From: Lysinibacillus pakistanensis
GTDB taxonomy: Bacteria; Bacillota; Bacilli; Bacillales_A; Planococcaceae
Length of the DNA: 64,000 nucleotides
Assembly: GCF_030123245.1 (NCBI RefSeq)
Contig: NZ_CP126101.1
Coordinates: 308,501 to 372,500, forward strand
Direction of reading: 5' to 3'
Shown: positions 44,953-54,179 of the stretch, one piece after another
Numbering within the stretch: position 1 is the stretch's first letter
Layout of the letters: each line of letters starts with the position of its first letter
The notes under the pieces: generated by a model
Database searches by the model: none
What the model saw: only the letters and a program-made list of their open reading frames with translations
What the model was told of the DNA's origin: nothing
Position numbers and translations under genes: made by a program

Positions 44953-46311
44953 TTACCAGACAGACGCAAGTAAAGCGATACCTTCTTGAATCTGTTCAAG
45001 TGTTAACCCACCATAGCCTATAATGACCATTGCCTCGTGAGAACCTTGTTGATAAGAGGTTGAGCATGGATAGACAGCAATTCCTACTTGCATGGCTAGC
45101 TGTATGGCATTTTGCTCGGAAAGCCTTGATGGTAATCTCACAACAATATGAAGCCCTGACTTTTCACCAATCACCTTAAACTCTTCTGAAAAATGAGCAT
45201 GAATAGCTGCAAGTAAGACCTGTTGCTTTTTACGATAAATCGTACGCATTTTAGCTAAATGCTTATCGTATAAACCCTGTGCCATAAACTCGGCTAAAAC
45301 AAGCTGATCGATTTTTGACACAACCGATTTTTGATCTTGATGAAAAAGCTGATAATCTTCTACTAATGAATGAGGTAAAATCATATAGCTTATACGCAGA
45401 GATGGGATTAGCGTTTTAGAAAACGTGCCAAAATAAATTACACGCTGAAGCTGATCCATTTTCGCTAATGAGGGAATGGGAAGCCCCTTAAAGCGAAATT
45501 CCGAATCATAATCATCCTCAATAATAAAGGCCTCTTTAGATGTAGCCCATTGCAAAATAGCAGCGCGGCGCTCAATAGGCATGACCATTCCAAGTGGGAA
45601 CTGATGTGCAGGCGTAGTGTATAACAAGTGTAGAGTTTCATTCGGGATTGTAATACCTGATTGATCAACAGGAATAGCGTGGGTGAGCAATCCACATTGC
45701 TGGACTGTTGAACATACCCGTTTAAAGCCAGGGTTCTCTATGCCCACATGTGATTTTGAGCCAAAGAAATGGCATAATGCTTGAAGCTGATTTTGCGTAC
45801 CACTATAAACAAACACCTGTGATGCCTCACATTGCACACCTCTTGAACGTGCCACATAGCGTGCAATCTCTTCACGCAATGTCCATTCACCTTGCCACGG
45901 ACTAATCGTTAAATTTTCTATATTCAAGTGTTTTTTCAACAACTTATGCCAGCTTGCAATAGGGAAAGCAGTTTTATCCACATGCCCGTTGTGAAAGTCA
46001 TATTTGATCGTATGAGAGATAGCTGTTGATGCTGAGGGGAAGTGATCTTGTAAATGCTGATTCCATTCAAATTCAAAGGGAGCTATAAAATAGCCTAAGC
46101 GTTCCTTACTATAGATATAGCCTTCAGCTAGTAATTGTTCATAGGCCTCCTGTACTGTATGGATACTAACATTCAATGTTTTAGCAAGAGCTCGTTTGGA
46201 AGGAAGCTTATCCTGGGCACAAAGTTTTTTGTTGATGATAGCTACTTTGATTTCTTCATAAATTTGAACATATTTTGCTGTATCTTTAGTAAATGAAATG
46301 GAAAGTTCCAT
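44953..46311 (-). CDS. MocR/PdxR-type regulator (GntR + aminotransferase domain)
   Basis: The 452-residue protein has an N-terminal GntR winged helix (LPSKRALAKTLNVSIHTVQE, then AYEQLLAEGYIYSKERLGYF) and a class I aminotransferase-like domain. The PLP contacts are present (IIEDDYDSEF; lysine in YFGTFSKTLIPSLRISY). MocR proteins sense PLP or amino-acid adducts and control vitamin B6, GABA or transport genes. It is divergent from a GNAT acetyltransferase gene, with 95 bases between, which is the most likely target besides itself. Confidence 0.92.
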   Translation of the reverse strand: MELSISFTKDTAKYVQIYEEIKVAIINKKLCAQDKLPSKRALAKTLNVSIHTVQEAYEQLLAEGYIYSKERLGYFIAPFEFEWNQHLQDHFPSASTAISHTIKYDFHNGHVDKTAFPIASWHKLLKKHLNIENLTISPWQGEWTLREEIARYVARSRGVQCEASQVFVYSGTQNQLQALCHFFGSKSHVGIENPGFKRVCSTVQQCGLLTHAIPVDQSGITIPNETLHLLYTTPAHQFPLGMVMPIERRAAILQWATSKEAFIIEDDYDSEFRFKGLPIPSLAKMDQLQRVIYFGTFSKTLIPSLRISYMILPHSLVEDYQLFHQDQKSVVSKIDQLVLAEFMAQGLYDKHLAKMRTIYRKKQQVLLAAIHAHFSEEFKVIGEKSGLHIVVRLPSRLSEQNAIQLAMQVGIAVYPCSTSYQQGSHEAMVIIGYGGLTLEQIQEGIALLASVW

Positions 46312-46406
46312 TATGCACCTCGCCTGGTATGGTGTGTTTTTTTACTTTTGGTTCTATCTATCATATCAAAATTACCGTTTAATAGTTAAAAAAGGAGTGA
46401 AGTCAC

Positions 46407-46997
46407 ATGAATTTTATTGCATTAGAAAATGAAACAGTATTATTAAGACCACTGGATAAAGGGGATGTACAGGGTATTTTAGAGGCTGTCAATTTTCCAG
46501 AAATATGGCTGCACATGTCTACTACTATGGAAAATATAGAGGATGTCAATGGCTTTGTGGATAATGCCTTAGCAACGAAAGAGAAGAAAACAGAATTTCC
46601 ATTCGTCATTATAGATAAGGTATCTGGACAAATTATCGGTTCAACTAGATTTATGGATATAGATGATAAACATAAACGGCTCGAAATAGGGACAACATGG
46701 CTGATACCAGCTTATTGGAGGACCGCTATCAATACAAATTGTAAATATTTATTATTACAATATTGTTTTGAAATCTTAAAATTGCAACGTGTACAAATTA
46801 AAACCGACCATGAAAATTACCGTTCTCAAAAGGCAATTGAACGTATTGGAGCAATAAAAGAGGGTGTTTTACGTAATCATATGATTCGTAAAGACGGTAC
46901 GATTCGCCATACAGTTATGTACAGTATCACAAATGAGGATTGGCCAGAGATTAAAACGCATTTACAGAAATTATTGGTTTATTCTCCTGTTAATTAG
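46407..46997 (+). CDS. GNAT N-acetyltransferase (RimJ/RimL type)
   Basis: The 196-residue cytoplasmic enzyme has a GNAT fold. LEIGTTWLIPAYWRTAINTN includes the beta4 and acetyl-CoA-binding region, and LQRVQIKTDHENYRSQKAIE then RIGAIKEGVLRNHMIRKDG are typical of the RimJ/RimL group that acetylates protein N-termini or small amines. AAAGGAGTG precedes the ATG. It is divergent from the MocR regulator gene. The acceptor is unknown. Confidence 0.9.
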   Translation: MNFIALENETVLLRPLDKGDVQGILEAVNFPEIWLHMSTTMENIEDVNGFVDNALATKEKKTEFPFVIIDKVSGQIIGSTRFMDIDDKHKRLEIGTTWLIPAYWRTAINTNCKYLLLQYCFEILKLQRVQIKTDHENYRSQKAIERIGAIKEGVLRNHMIRKDGTIRHTVMYSITNEDWPEIKTHLQKLLVYSPVN

Positions 46998-47103
46998 GAA
47001 GAATATAGTATTTAATTACGCTATATATCTATTTTTATCTGAAAAAGTGTTGAAAATAAAGTAGAAGGGTAGAATACCTAAAACTTGAAAGAGGGTAATC
47101 TAC

Positions 47104-48258
47104 TTGAAACCAAAATTGACACTAAGGCAAGTTTACGGTAATCATGCTGTGTATACACCAAGAACGCCATACAGTGATAATCCCTGGATGATGGATGATC
47201 CACATAAACTAGACGCCTTAACATCTAGGGAAGTGGCAATAGCAGATATACCTGTGTTAGTACATCGTGCTACGCAAACAGCAAAAGCACAAGAGCTTCA
47301 TCAATTGGCAGGGATACCCTGGGTGGAACAGCCTTATAGTTATGAAACACAAGAAGAGTATATTGCACAAGTTCAAGCTTGGTGTGAGGAGGGGAAAACC
47401 ATTGTCTGCCAATATATTCATGATATAGAACATATGAGTCGGGATTGTTATTGGATGGACGCAGAGAAGTTTAATGAGCTAAATACAAAAGCATATATTG
47501 ACCATTTAATTGATAGTAAATTTGTTCCTAGTCGTTTAAATGTGGAAACATATAGACTGTCAGATGCTATTAAAAATTGGCAGCCACCCGTCGTATTGAA
47601 GCCTGGTGATGATTCCCCCACTTCTGGAGGGTATGGGGTCATTATTTGCCAAAACAAAAATGAGCTAACAGATGGGTTACGACAGTTTCGTATGACTGGT
47701 ACGGAGAGCGTTATTATTGAGGAGCTATTACAGACAAAGGATAACTATAGCTGTCAGTTTGTATATTCGGAAGAGCTAGGTATTCAATTTTTAGGAGCCT
47801 CTCAGCAAATAACGGATGATAATGGTATCTATGAAGGAAATATCATCATTGATAAAGTACCGAAAAAGGTTATCGAGGTGGGGCGACATATTATGGAAAG
47901 AGGAGTAGCGGAAGGCTTTGTAGGAGTAGCAGGCTTTGATTTAATTGTTACCGAGGCTGGAGACGTTCAGGCAATAGATTTGAATTTCAGACAGAATGGC
48001 TCAACCTCTATGCTAATGTTTCATGATGCACTGGGTAAGCCCATAAATAAATTCGCCTCCTATGTAGCTCAAAGTCCTCAGCAAAATGAATCCTTTTATC
48101 AAACAATCAAAAAATTCATAACACAGGGAGTCCTATTTCCATTATCCTTTTATGATGGTGACTATTTTCCTGAGTCTGTTGAATCGAGATTTGTGGGAAT
48201 TTGGTATGCTGATACTTTAGAGAAAATTGAAACATATGAACGTGAATTGTTATATTAG
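47104..48258 (+). CDS. ATP-grasp domain protein of unknown substrate
   Basis: The 384-residue protein has an N-terminal region of about 130 residues, then ATP-grasp signatures: VVLKPGDDSPTSGGYGVIIC (ATP-binding lysine and loop), VIIEELLQ and GVAGFDLIVTEAGDVQAIDL followed by NFRQNGST (Mg2+-binding D-x-N-x-R). It likely forms an amide or peptide bond from a carboxyl-phosphate intermediate. The start is TTG at 47104, with GAGGG ten bases upstream. It is a single gene ending at a shared terminator. No biosynthetic partner is adjacent. Confidence 0.82.
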   Translation: MKPKLTLRQVYGNHAVYTPRTPYSDNPWMMDDPHKLDALTSREVAIADIPVLVHRATQTAKAQELHQLAGIPWVEQPYSYETQEEYIAQVQAWCEEGKTIVCQYIHDIEHMSRDCYWMDAEKFNELNTKAYIDHLIDSKFVPSRLNVETYRLSDAIKNWQPPVVLKPGDDSPTSGGYGVIICQNKNELTDGLRQFRMTGTESVIIEELLQTKDNYSCQFVYSEELGIQFLGASQQITDDNGIYEGNIIIDKVPKKVIEVGRHIMERGVAEGFVGVAGFDLIVTEAGDVQAIDLNFRQNGSTSMLMFHDALGKPINKFASYVAQSPQQNESFYQTIKKFITQGVLFPLSFYDGDYFPESVESRFVGIWYADTLEKIETYERELLY

Positions 48259-48260
48259 AA

Positions 48261-48293
48261 AAAGAATGGTCATTAGTCGACCATTCTTTTTTT
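48261..48293. terminator. bidirectional terminator
   Basis: A perfect 11-bp stem (48261-48271 with 48279-48289) with A and T runs outside lies between the convergent ATP-grasp and ABC permease genes. It overlaps the last codons of the permease gene. Confidence 0.88.
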
Positions 48294-48980
48294 ATAGATA
48301 AATGCTGTGATTATCCAAGCAAAAATTGACCATACAATGATTGTAACAATCGGGATGATCACATCTGTTGCTGAATAGCTTCCCTCTAAAGCCTCTGCTA
48401 ATAGGACCAACTGGGAGCTTGGTAACCACTCCATAAATTTCAAAGCTGGGTAAACTGTTGATAATGGTGAAGCATAAGAGCCTAATGGGAAAATTAGAAT
48501 AACGGGTAGGATGATTATAGATCCTTCCATAATAGACTTCGCAAATAATCCACACAATGTTCCAAGTGCAATATAGAACACAGATGAAAGCATTAAAGCA
48601 ATGGCTATGATGAATATGTTGGCAGGATTATAGCCCACAAGAAAAATAGTGATTCCCACTACAATCATTGTCATAATAAAGACAAACAAGCTTTTACCAA
48701 TTAAAATATCTCCAAGTGAAGCAGGGGAAAGCATTAAATTACGAAGCGTATTTTTTTCTTTCTCCTCAGCAATTAAACAGCATTGTACATAGGCAGTTAC
48801 CATAGAAAAACCTATATTAATTGGTAGAAAATACTCGCTGATAGAAGAGATTCCAGTTTTATTGTAAAAAAACGCTAAAACAAATGGTACAAATATCATA
48901 AGAGATACTGCATAGTTCCGTGAAAACTCCTTATAATCCTTCATAAAAATAGCCTGAATACGTGTCATTGAAATGTTCAT
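48273..48980 (-). CDS. ABC-2 type transporter permease
   Basis: The 235-residue protein has six predicted membrane segments and the ABC-2 layout, including an EEKEKNTLRNLMLSPASLGD coupling segment (about residues 71-90). It is the membrane part of a small exporter, with the ATPase encoded just upstream; the two genes overlap by four bases (ATGA). The substrate is unknown. Bacteriocin or peptide export or immunity is common for this layout with LytTR control. Confidence 0.9.
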   Translation of the reverse strand: MNISMTRIQAIFMKDYKEFSRNYAVSLMIFVPFVLAFFYNKTGISSISEYFLPINIGFSMVTAYVQCCLIAEEKEKNTLRNLMLSPASLGDILIGKSLFVFIMTMIVVGITIFLVGYNPANIFIIAIALMLSSVFYIALGTLCGLFAKSIMEGSIIILPVILIFPLGSYASPLSTVYPALKFMEWLPSSQLVLLAEALEGSYSATDVIIPIVTIIVWSIFAWIITAFIYKKRMVD

Positions 48981-49825
48981 ACTAAATCACTCCCTGTTAT
49001 TTGCATAAAAATATCACCCAGTGTAGGTTCGTTTGTATAAATACGAGAAACTTCGTTAGATTGCATCCATTCATACAATTTTGATGCATCTTCTGAGCCA
49101 TTTTGAATAACGGCAACCTCACCATTTTTTAATTCGACTGTGATGGATTCATCGCCAAATTTCTTTTTCAATTCTTTTGGTGAGCCCATTGCCCGAATTT
49201 TTCCTTTGTGTAAGAAGGCTACACGATCACAAAGTATTTCTGCTTCACTCATATCATGAGTTGTTAAAAAGATGGTAGTTCCCATTTCATTTAATTTACG
49301 TAAACCATTATAAATATGCTGTGTATTAACAGGGTCGAGTGCGGAAGTTGGTTCATCTAAAAATAATAAATCGGGTTTATGCATGATTGCTCGTGCAAGT
49401 GTTACTCGTTGAATCATGCCCTTAGAAAGCTGACTAACCTTCTTTTTACGCTCAGTATATAAGTTAACAAAATCCAAAGCCTCTTTTACGGCTGTTTTAG
49501 ATAATTGGTATAAATCACTATATAGAAGTAAGTTTTCCTCGATTGATAATCTAGTATACAAACCGCTATTATCTGTTAAAATGCCAAATCGTTTACGATT
49601 TTGGCTTTTTTTCATTTCATTTGCTGGACGACCAAATAATAATACATCCCCATCTGTTTTGTCTGTTTGTGCAGTTAGTATTTTAATAGTGGTTGTTTTT
49701 CCAGAGCCACTCGGTCCTAAGAATCCGAATATTTCCCCTTTTTGAATTTTAAAGGAAACATCCTGTAAAGCTGTTTCCTTTTGAAAGATCTTTTTTAAAT
49801 GTTGAACTTCAATCACTGTGTTCAT
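48977..49825 (-). CDS. ABC transporter ATP-binding protein
   Basis: The 282-residue ATPase has Walker A (GFLGPSGSGKTTT), Q-loop, signature (VSQLSKGMIQRV), Walker B (LLFLDEPTSALD) and a switch His (LTTHDMSEAE). A C-terminal extension of about 70 residues is usual for exporters partnered with ABC-2 permeases. It overlaps the permease gene by four bases. The regulator gene lies 146 bases upstream on the same strand. Confidence 0.94.
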   Translation of the reverse strand: MNTVIEVQHLKKIFQKETALQDVSFKIQKGEIFGFLGPSGSGKTTTIKILTAQTDKTDGDVLLFGRPANEMKKSQNRKRFGILTDNSGLYTRLSIEENLLLYSDLYQLSKTAVKEALDFVNLYTERKKKVSQLSKGMIQRVTLARAIMHKPDLLFLDEPTSALDPVNTQHIYNGLRKLNEMGTTIFLTTHDMSEAEILCDRVAFLHKGKIRAMGSPKELKKKFGDESITVELKNGEVAVIQNGSEDASKLYEWMQSNEVSRIYTNEPTLGDIFMQITGSDLV

Positions 49826-49971
49826 GTGTTAACCTCCTGTGTGTTGTTGATATCTAAACTATAAACAACAATCAAAAACACAACAGTAAATTAAAGGTGA
49901 AAGGCAGAAAAATGATCTTTAGTGGAGAGATACTTCATCTGACAGGAGTCGTTTATTTCCTGGGAAATCTT

Positions 49972-50928
49972 CTAAATTCCGAGTATTTCCTTTAAATCTG
50001 CTAGTTTATTTTTCGACAAAGGTACTACTGTTTTTTCAGTGCTGTGAAGGGAAAGACTGTAGCTATTACGCGTCCATGTAATGATTTCACGCACCTTTTG
50101 TAAATTGACAATATATGAACGATGACTTCTGAAGAAGCCGAATGGTGTCAATTTTTGCTCAAGCTCATTTAAGGATAATGTACATGGATAGGCTTCACCT
50201 GCAACATATACAGAAACAGACCCTTCAACACTTTCTATGTAATCAATTTCTGGAGGATTAAATAAAATGATCTTATCATTCTTTTTTGTTGGAATTTTAT
50301 CAAGTCGAATTGGTGTATTTTCAATTGAAGGAACAATCGTTTCAGATTCATCATCTTTTACATCTAATGCATGTAATCCATTTGTATCTAATCTATATAT
50401 TTCTGTACTCGAAGTAATTAAATTTTCCATGTTATTTGATAGCAAAATAATTTTTTTCTGCTGTTTTTGAAGAACTTCCAATAATTGCTGAACATTTTGC
50501 TTAGAAAATTCATCAAGATTTTGAAATGGCTCTTCTAACACTTGTATTCGTGCTGGATGGAGATATGTATGAATAAGCTTTAAACGCTGCTTTTCTCCAT
50601 TTGAAAGCTTGTCAATTCTTTTGTTTTTTTGCTCCACTAAAGCAAACAACCCTAATAAATCCTCTGTTTTTTCAGAAGGAGCATTAAAAAGCTTTATGCA
50701 AAATCGGATGTATTCTTGAACTGTAAGTCGCTCATACAAAGCACATTCACGAAAATGTGTAAAAGCTTCATTGTGTTTCATAAACCAATTCATTAAAGTA
50801 TGTATTTTAGAAACATCTGTATAAATACCTATAATACTATCTGATTGTAGGGAGAGCTGGAAACTTGGATAGATGACATTGCCTCCTTCAATATAAGGGT
50901 CAATCATTATTTCCTCATTTTGCTTCAT
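49972..50928 (-). CDS. LytTR regulator with a degenerate ABC-ATPase-like N-terminus
   Basis: The 318-residue protein has an N-terminal ABC-like half (about residues 1-190) and a C-terminal LytTR DNA-binding domain (about 215-318, with IDYIESVEGSVSVYV and RSHRSYIVNLQKVREI). The ABC half keeps the signature (IDKLSNGEKQRLKLIHTYLH) and a Walker-B-like VLEEPFQNLDE. Where Walker A should be, it reads GIYTDVSKIHTL, without the G-x-G-K-S/T core, so ATP hydrolysis is doubtful. It has no receiver domain. It lies directly upstream of an ABC exporter and is likely its regulator, perhaps by contact with the real ATPase. Confidence 0.86.
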   Translation of the reverse strand: MKQNEEIMIDPYIEGGNVIYPSFQLSLQSDSIIGIYTDVSKIHTLMNWFMKHNEAFTHFRECALYERLTVQEYIRFCIKLFNAPSEKTEDLLGLFALVEQKNKRIDKLSNGEKQRLKLIHTYLHPARIQVLEEPFQNLDEFSKQNVQQLLEVLQKQQKKIILLSNNMENLITSSTEIYRLDTNGLHALDVKDDESETIVPSIENTPIRLDKIPTKKNDKIILFNPPEIDYIESVEGSVSVYVAGEAYPCTLSLNELEQKLTPFGFFRSHRSYIVNLQKVREIITWTRNSYSLSLHSTEKTVVPLSKNKLADLKEILGI

Positions 50929-51520
50929 TTTGTTGTCCCCCTTGATATTGTTGGTTTTCTAAAAATTGGATGATATCGAAATGCGCTTGCAAATAGCTTT
51001 CATGACAATAGTTCGGATTATGACAGTCCATAAAACCGTGTAGACCAATAAATTGCTTCGTTTCAACTGTTGAATATTGATCAAGGGCTTCCTTTATTTC
51101 GTGTATATTAAAGCCGATCTCAGTACTAGGAAAAATAACGAGTGTTGGACAAGCAGGAATGACATCAAGATATTGACGAATACGTGATCCATACACACAA
51201 ACGACTCTATGTATTGGGAGAGAGGATAGCCTCCAAGCTAATGTTGCTCCGACGCTATATCCTACTAACATAACCTCATCATATTGCTTCTTTGCTTCTA
51301 GCAATTTGTGAGTAAGTAGTTTAAGTGGGGCATCAAACCCAACATTATTGATGAAATGCAAATATGCCTCTTGTTCTTGTTCATAGGTAAATATTTTATT
51401 TTCTGGATATAAGGAAATACATTCAACCTTAGTGTTAGTATTTTCATATGCTGTAGCTTGCATTTTTATAAAATTATTAATGCCATATATTTCATGTAGA
51501 ATAAATACTTTTCTCTTCAT
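50915..51520 (-). CDS. dienelactone-hydrolase-like protein
   Basis: The protein has about 201 residues. The alpha/beta hydrolase elbow LVGYSVGATLAWRLS and a catalytic-like HGFMDCHN (His) near the C-terminus fit the dienelactone hydrolase group. The start ATG at 51520 has GAGG five bases upstream; the open frame before it is AT-rich and not protein-like. It overlaps the LytTR-type gene by 14 bases, so it heads the operon hydrolase-regulator-ABC exporter. The substrate is unknown. Confidence 0.8.
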   Translation of the reverse strand: MKRKVFILHEIYGINNFIKMQATAYENTNTKVECISLYPENKIFTYEQEQEAYLHFINNVGFDAPLKLLTHKLLEAKKQYDEVMLVGYSVGATLAWRLSSLPIHRVVCVYGSRIRQYLDVIPACPTLVIFPSTEIGFNIHEIKEALDQYSTVETKQFIGLHGFMDCHNPNYCHESYLQAHFDIIQFLENQQYQGGQQNEAK

Positions 51521-51729
51521 TTTGACCTCATTTTGACTTTTTATAATAGTGTACCAAAAAGAAATTATAGTGTATATTTTAGAAAATTTTAGGCTTGTAT
51601 TTATTATTGTAGAAAAACTATTTAGGGGTAAAAATTCTATATACAAGTTCTTAAAAAATAAAAATTTTTTGACTTTTTTTATTTTGGGTGGTAAAACTAG
51701 CTTTATCTTTTACAAGGAGGATGAGTGGA

Positions 51730-52563
51730 GTGAAATATCAAGCAATAAATGTGAATGGTAGTGAGTTACACTTTGCTGATTACCCAGGAGAGAAAGGTAC
51801 AATTATCGCAGTACATGGCCTCACAGGTAATCACATGCAAATGCATTATTATGCAGAACTGCTAAAAGGTGAATATCGTTTTATATCCGTTGATTTAAAG
51901 GGACGTGGCAAAAGTGCTCCTGCCGGGATAAATACAGGAATAGAGTTACATACACAGGATATTTTGGCTTTAATAGACGCATTGAAAATTAAGCAACCCA
52001 TTCTAATGGGCTATTCAATGGGAGCATTTATCATGGCGAATGTTGCTAGTAAACGTACCGATGTCAAAGGGGTAGTTTTACTTGATGGGGCAGCAACCTG
52101 TACGGATCACCAGCGTAAAATTGTTGAACCTTCACTTGGTCGTATTAGTAAGCATTATGAAAATGCCAATGCCTATATTCAAGAAATTAAAGAAATCTAT
52201 GGTCGACTTGGTGTTGAGTGGACTGATCATTTAGAAAATGTAGGTCGTTATGAGATTGCAGAAAAAGATGGTCATTGGGAAAATAAATCTGATGAAGAGA
52301 AAATACGTCAAGATTTTCAAAGTTTTTATGCCTATAAACCAGAGGAAGTTTTCAAAAATATAATGTGCCCAGTTCTTTTAATACATTCTACAGGTGAAAT
52401 TGGCACTATGCCGGCATTATTTTTAGCAGAATCCTATACTGAAACATTGAAAAATGCAAAAAATATTTGGAAATACACATCTAGCAGCAATCATTACACA
52501 TTAGTCTTTGAAGAAAGAAAAGATGTTAATCCAGTTATTCAATGTTTTTTAGAGAATTTATAA
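51730..52563 (+). CDS. alpha/beta hydrolase (enol-lactonase-like)
   Basis: The protein has about 277 residues. It has an oxyanion region (IAVHGLTGNHMQM), SVDLKGRGKSAPAG and nucleophile elbow LMGYSMGAFIMANVA, with His in SSNHYTLVF near the end. The layout is that of PcaD-type (3-oxoadipate enol-lactonase) and related hydrolases. A GTG start at 51730 is nine bases from AAGGAGG; the ATG at 51721 touches the ribosome binding site. It stands just before the CMD/CoA-transferase operon and may belong functionally to it. Confidence 0.85.
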   Translation: MKYQAINVNGSELHFADYPGEKGTIIAVHGLTGNHMQMHYYAELLKGEYRFISVDLKGRGKSAPAGINTGIELHTQDILALIDALKIKQPILMGYSMGAFIMANVASKRTDVKGVVLLDGAATCTDHQRKIVEPSLGRISKHYENANAYIQEIKEIYGRLGVEWTDHLENVGRYEIAEKDGHWENKSDEEKIRQDFQSFYAYKPEEVFKNIMCPVLLIHSTGEIGTMPALFLAESYTETLKNAKNIWKYTSSSNHYTLVFEERKDVNPVIQCFLENL

Positions 52564-52674
52564 AAAACTATTGCAGATTTTTAAATTTTGTGCAAATAAT
52601 TAAATAACTAAAATAAATGCCTATCGAGCAGCTATAGAAAAATGACCTTTTTTTATTTTCCCTGCTTGACTGTT

Positions 52675-52735
52675 GGCTACACTTTTTCTAAATGTCCGGG
52701 TAAGTCCGTGCTTTAGGTAAGTGTGGCCTTTTTTT
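52675..52735 (+). terminator. terminator or attenuator ahead of the catabolic operon
   Basis: A 10-bp stem with one wobble (52675-52684 with 52719-52728) encloses an inner CTAAA/TTTAG pairing and is followed by seven T. Only 27 bases separate it from the next start codon, leaving no room for a promoter, so transcription of the operon must pass it. Confidence 0.85.
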
Positions 52736-52762
52736 ATTCAACCTTAAAAGGAGAGTTACTAG

Positions 52763-53479
52763 ATGACAACAGGCTTAGCGTATTTTAAAAAAGTTTATGG
52801 TGCTGTACCAGGATGGGTACAAAAAATGCACGATTATAATCCAGCAATGCTTGATCATTATACTGCGCTTCGAGGTGCAGCGATGGCACCAGGAGCTCTT
52901 TCAGTGAAAGAGAAGGATATTCTGCTAGTTGGTATAAATGCCGCAAGATATTATGCACGGAGCATGGTATATCACACAAAGGGGGCTGTAGATGGTGGAG
53001 CTACATTAGAAGAGCTAATTGAGTATTTACTTGTAGCCTTTAACTATGGTGGAGAAAGAGCATTACAACTTGGCTTGCAATCCTTTGAATATGCCTTAGA
53101 GCTAACAAATACGGATGCAGACAAAATTTCCCATGAAGCATCAGCTATTGATATTGTACGTTACTACAGTACATTCGCTTCAACAGAGAAAAGTGAAGCA
53201 TATTTTGAAAAATTACTGTCTTTCTTGACAGCAAATGATGAAAACGCTTTAAAGCAAGAGCTTCTTAACAGTAATGTGGTATCAACTCAAATGAAATTCA
53301 TCCTAATGACAGGGATTTATACAGCTACACTACAAAATAAAGAAACAGATGATTGGGCTAAAAAATCGAGGGATGTAGGTGTAGTGGAAGCTGAATTAGC
53401 AGAGCTAGGCTATATTTGCCTACTGACAGCGGGCATACCTTCTTGGTTTGAGCTAAGTGATGCCCTTATTCAAAAATAA
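52763..53479 (+). CDS. carboxymuconolactone-decarboxylase family protein, two-module
   Basis: The 238-residue protein has one full CMD module (about residues 8-110; KDILLVGINAARYYARSMVY, His71, DGGATLEELIEYLLVAFNYGG) and a weaker second module (about 170-238; MKFILMTGIYTATLQ, AELGYICLLTAGIPSWFEL). The redox cysteines of AhpD-type members are absent around His71, so decarboxylase or hydratase-type chemistry is more likely than peroxidase. A paralogue with the modules in reverse order lies at 57936. GGAGAG precedes the ATG. It is the first gene of the CoA-transferase/thiolase operon. Confidence 0.85.
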   Translation: MTTGLAYFKKVYGAVPGWVQKMHDYNPAMLDHYTALRGAAMAPGALSVKEKDILLVGINAARYYARSMVYHTKGAVDGGATLEELIEYLLVAFNYGGERALQLGLQSFEYALELTNTDADKISHEASAIDIVRYYSTFASTEKSEAYFEKLLSFLTANDENALKQELLNSNVVSTQMKFILMTGIYTATLQNKETDDWAKKSRDVGVVEAELAELGYICLLTAGIPSWFELSDALIQK

Positions 53480-53492
53480 CGGAGTGAGTACA

Positions 53493-54179
53493 ATGAAAAT
53501 TTATGATTCTGTAGAGCAAGCATTAACATGCGTAAAGAGTGGGCAAACGATTATGGTTGGTGGATTTGGTCTAGTTGGAGGTCCCCTAACGTTAATTGAT
53601 GCTCTTGTGGAACTGGATGTAAACAATTTAACTATTATCAGCAATAATCTAGGAGAAAAAGGAAAGGGTCTAGGTAAATTATTAGAGCAAAAGAAGGTTA
53701 AAAAGGCTATTGGCTCTTATTTTACTGGGAATCGTGATGTCGGTGAGGCATTCCAACGAGGTGAAATTGAAATTGATTTACTACCTCAAGGCACTTTAGC
53801 TGAATCAATCCGAGCTGGTGGTGCAGGGATTGGTGGTTACTATACCAAAACTTCCGTAGGGACTGACTTAGCAAAGGGCAAAGAAACAAAAATCATTGAT
53901 GGTGAGGAATATGTGTTGGAAAAAGCACTGAAGGCTGATGTAGCTATTATTCGTGCTCATAAGGCAGATAAGTTAGGAAACTTAGTATACTACAAAACTG
54001 CACGAAACTTTAATCCTTTAATGGCGACGGCAGCTAGCACTGTAATTGTTGAAGTGGATGAGTTAGTAGAGCCTGGTGAATTAAATAGCGATGAAATTAT
54101 CACTCCACATTTATTTGTAGATCGCATTATTTTAGCGAAAAAGATTTTAACGAGGGAGGGTGTAGTAGAAAATGATTAA
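53493..54179 (+). CDS. 3-oxoacid CoA-transferase subunit A
   Basis: The 228-residue subunit of a two-component CoA-transferase (AtoD/ScoA/PcaI type) has the family start (VKSGQTIMVGGFGLVGGPLTLI), glycine-rich GGAGIGGYYTKTSVGT and an ARNFNPLMATAA segment. It moves CoA from an acyl-CoA donor to a 3-oxoacid such as acetoacetate or 3-oxoadipate. The ATG at 53493 is preceded by GGAGTGAG; the longer frame overlaps the upstream gene. It overlaps subunit B by eight bases. Confidence 0.92.
   Translation: MKIYDSVEQALTCVKSGQTIMVGGFGLVGGPLTLIDALVELDVNNLTIISNNLGEKGKGLGKLLEQKKVKKAIGSYFTGNRDVGEAFQRGEIEIDLLPQGTLAESIRAGGAGIGGYYTKTSVGTDLAKGKETKIIDGEEYVLEKALKADVAIIRAHKADKLGNLVYYKTARNFNPLMATAASTVIVEVDELVEPGELNSDEIITPHLFVDRIILAKKILTREGVVEND

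Noticed and set aside
50915..51646. Longer start for the dienelactone-hydrolase-like gene
   Set aside because: The first 42 codons are AT-rich and unlike the family. The ATG at 51520 has GAGG at good spacing.
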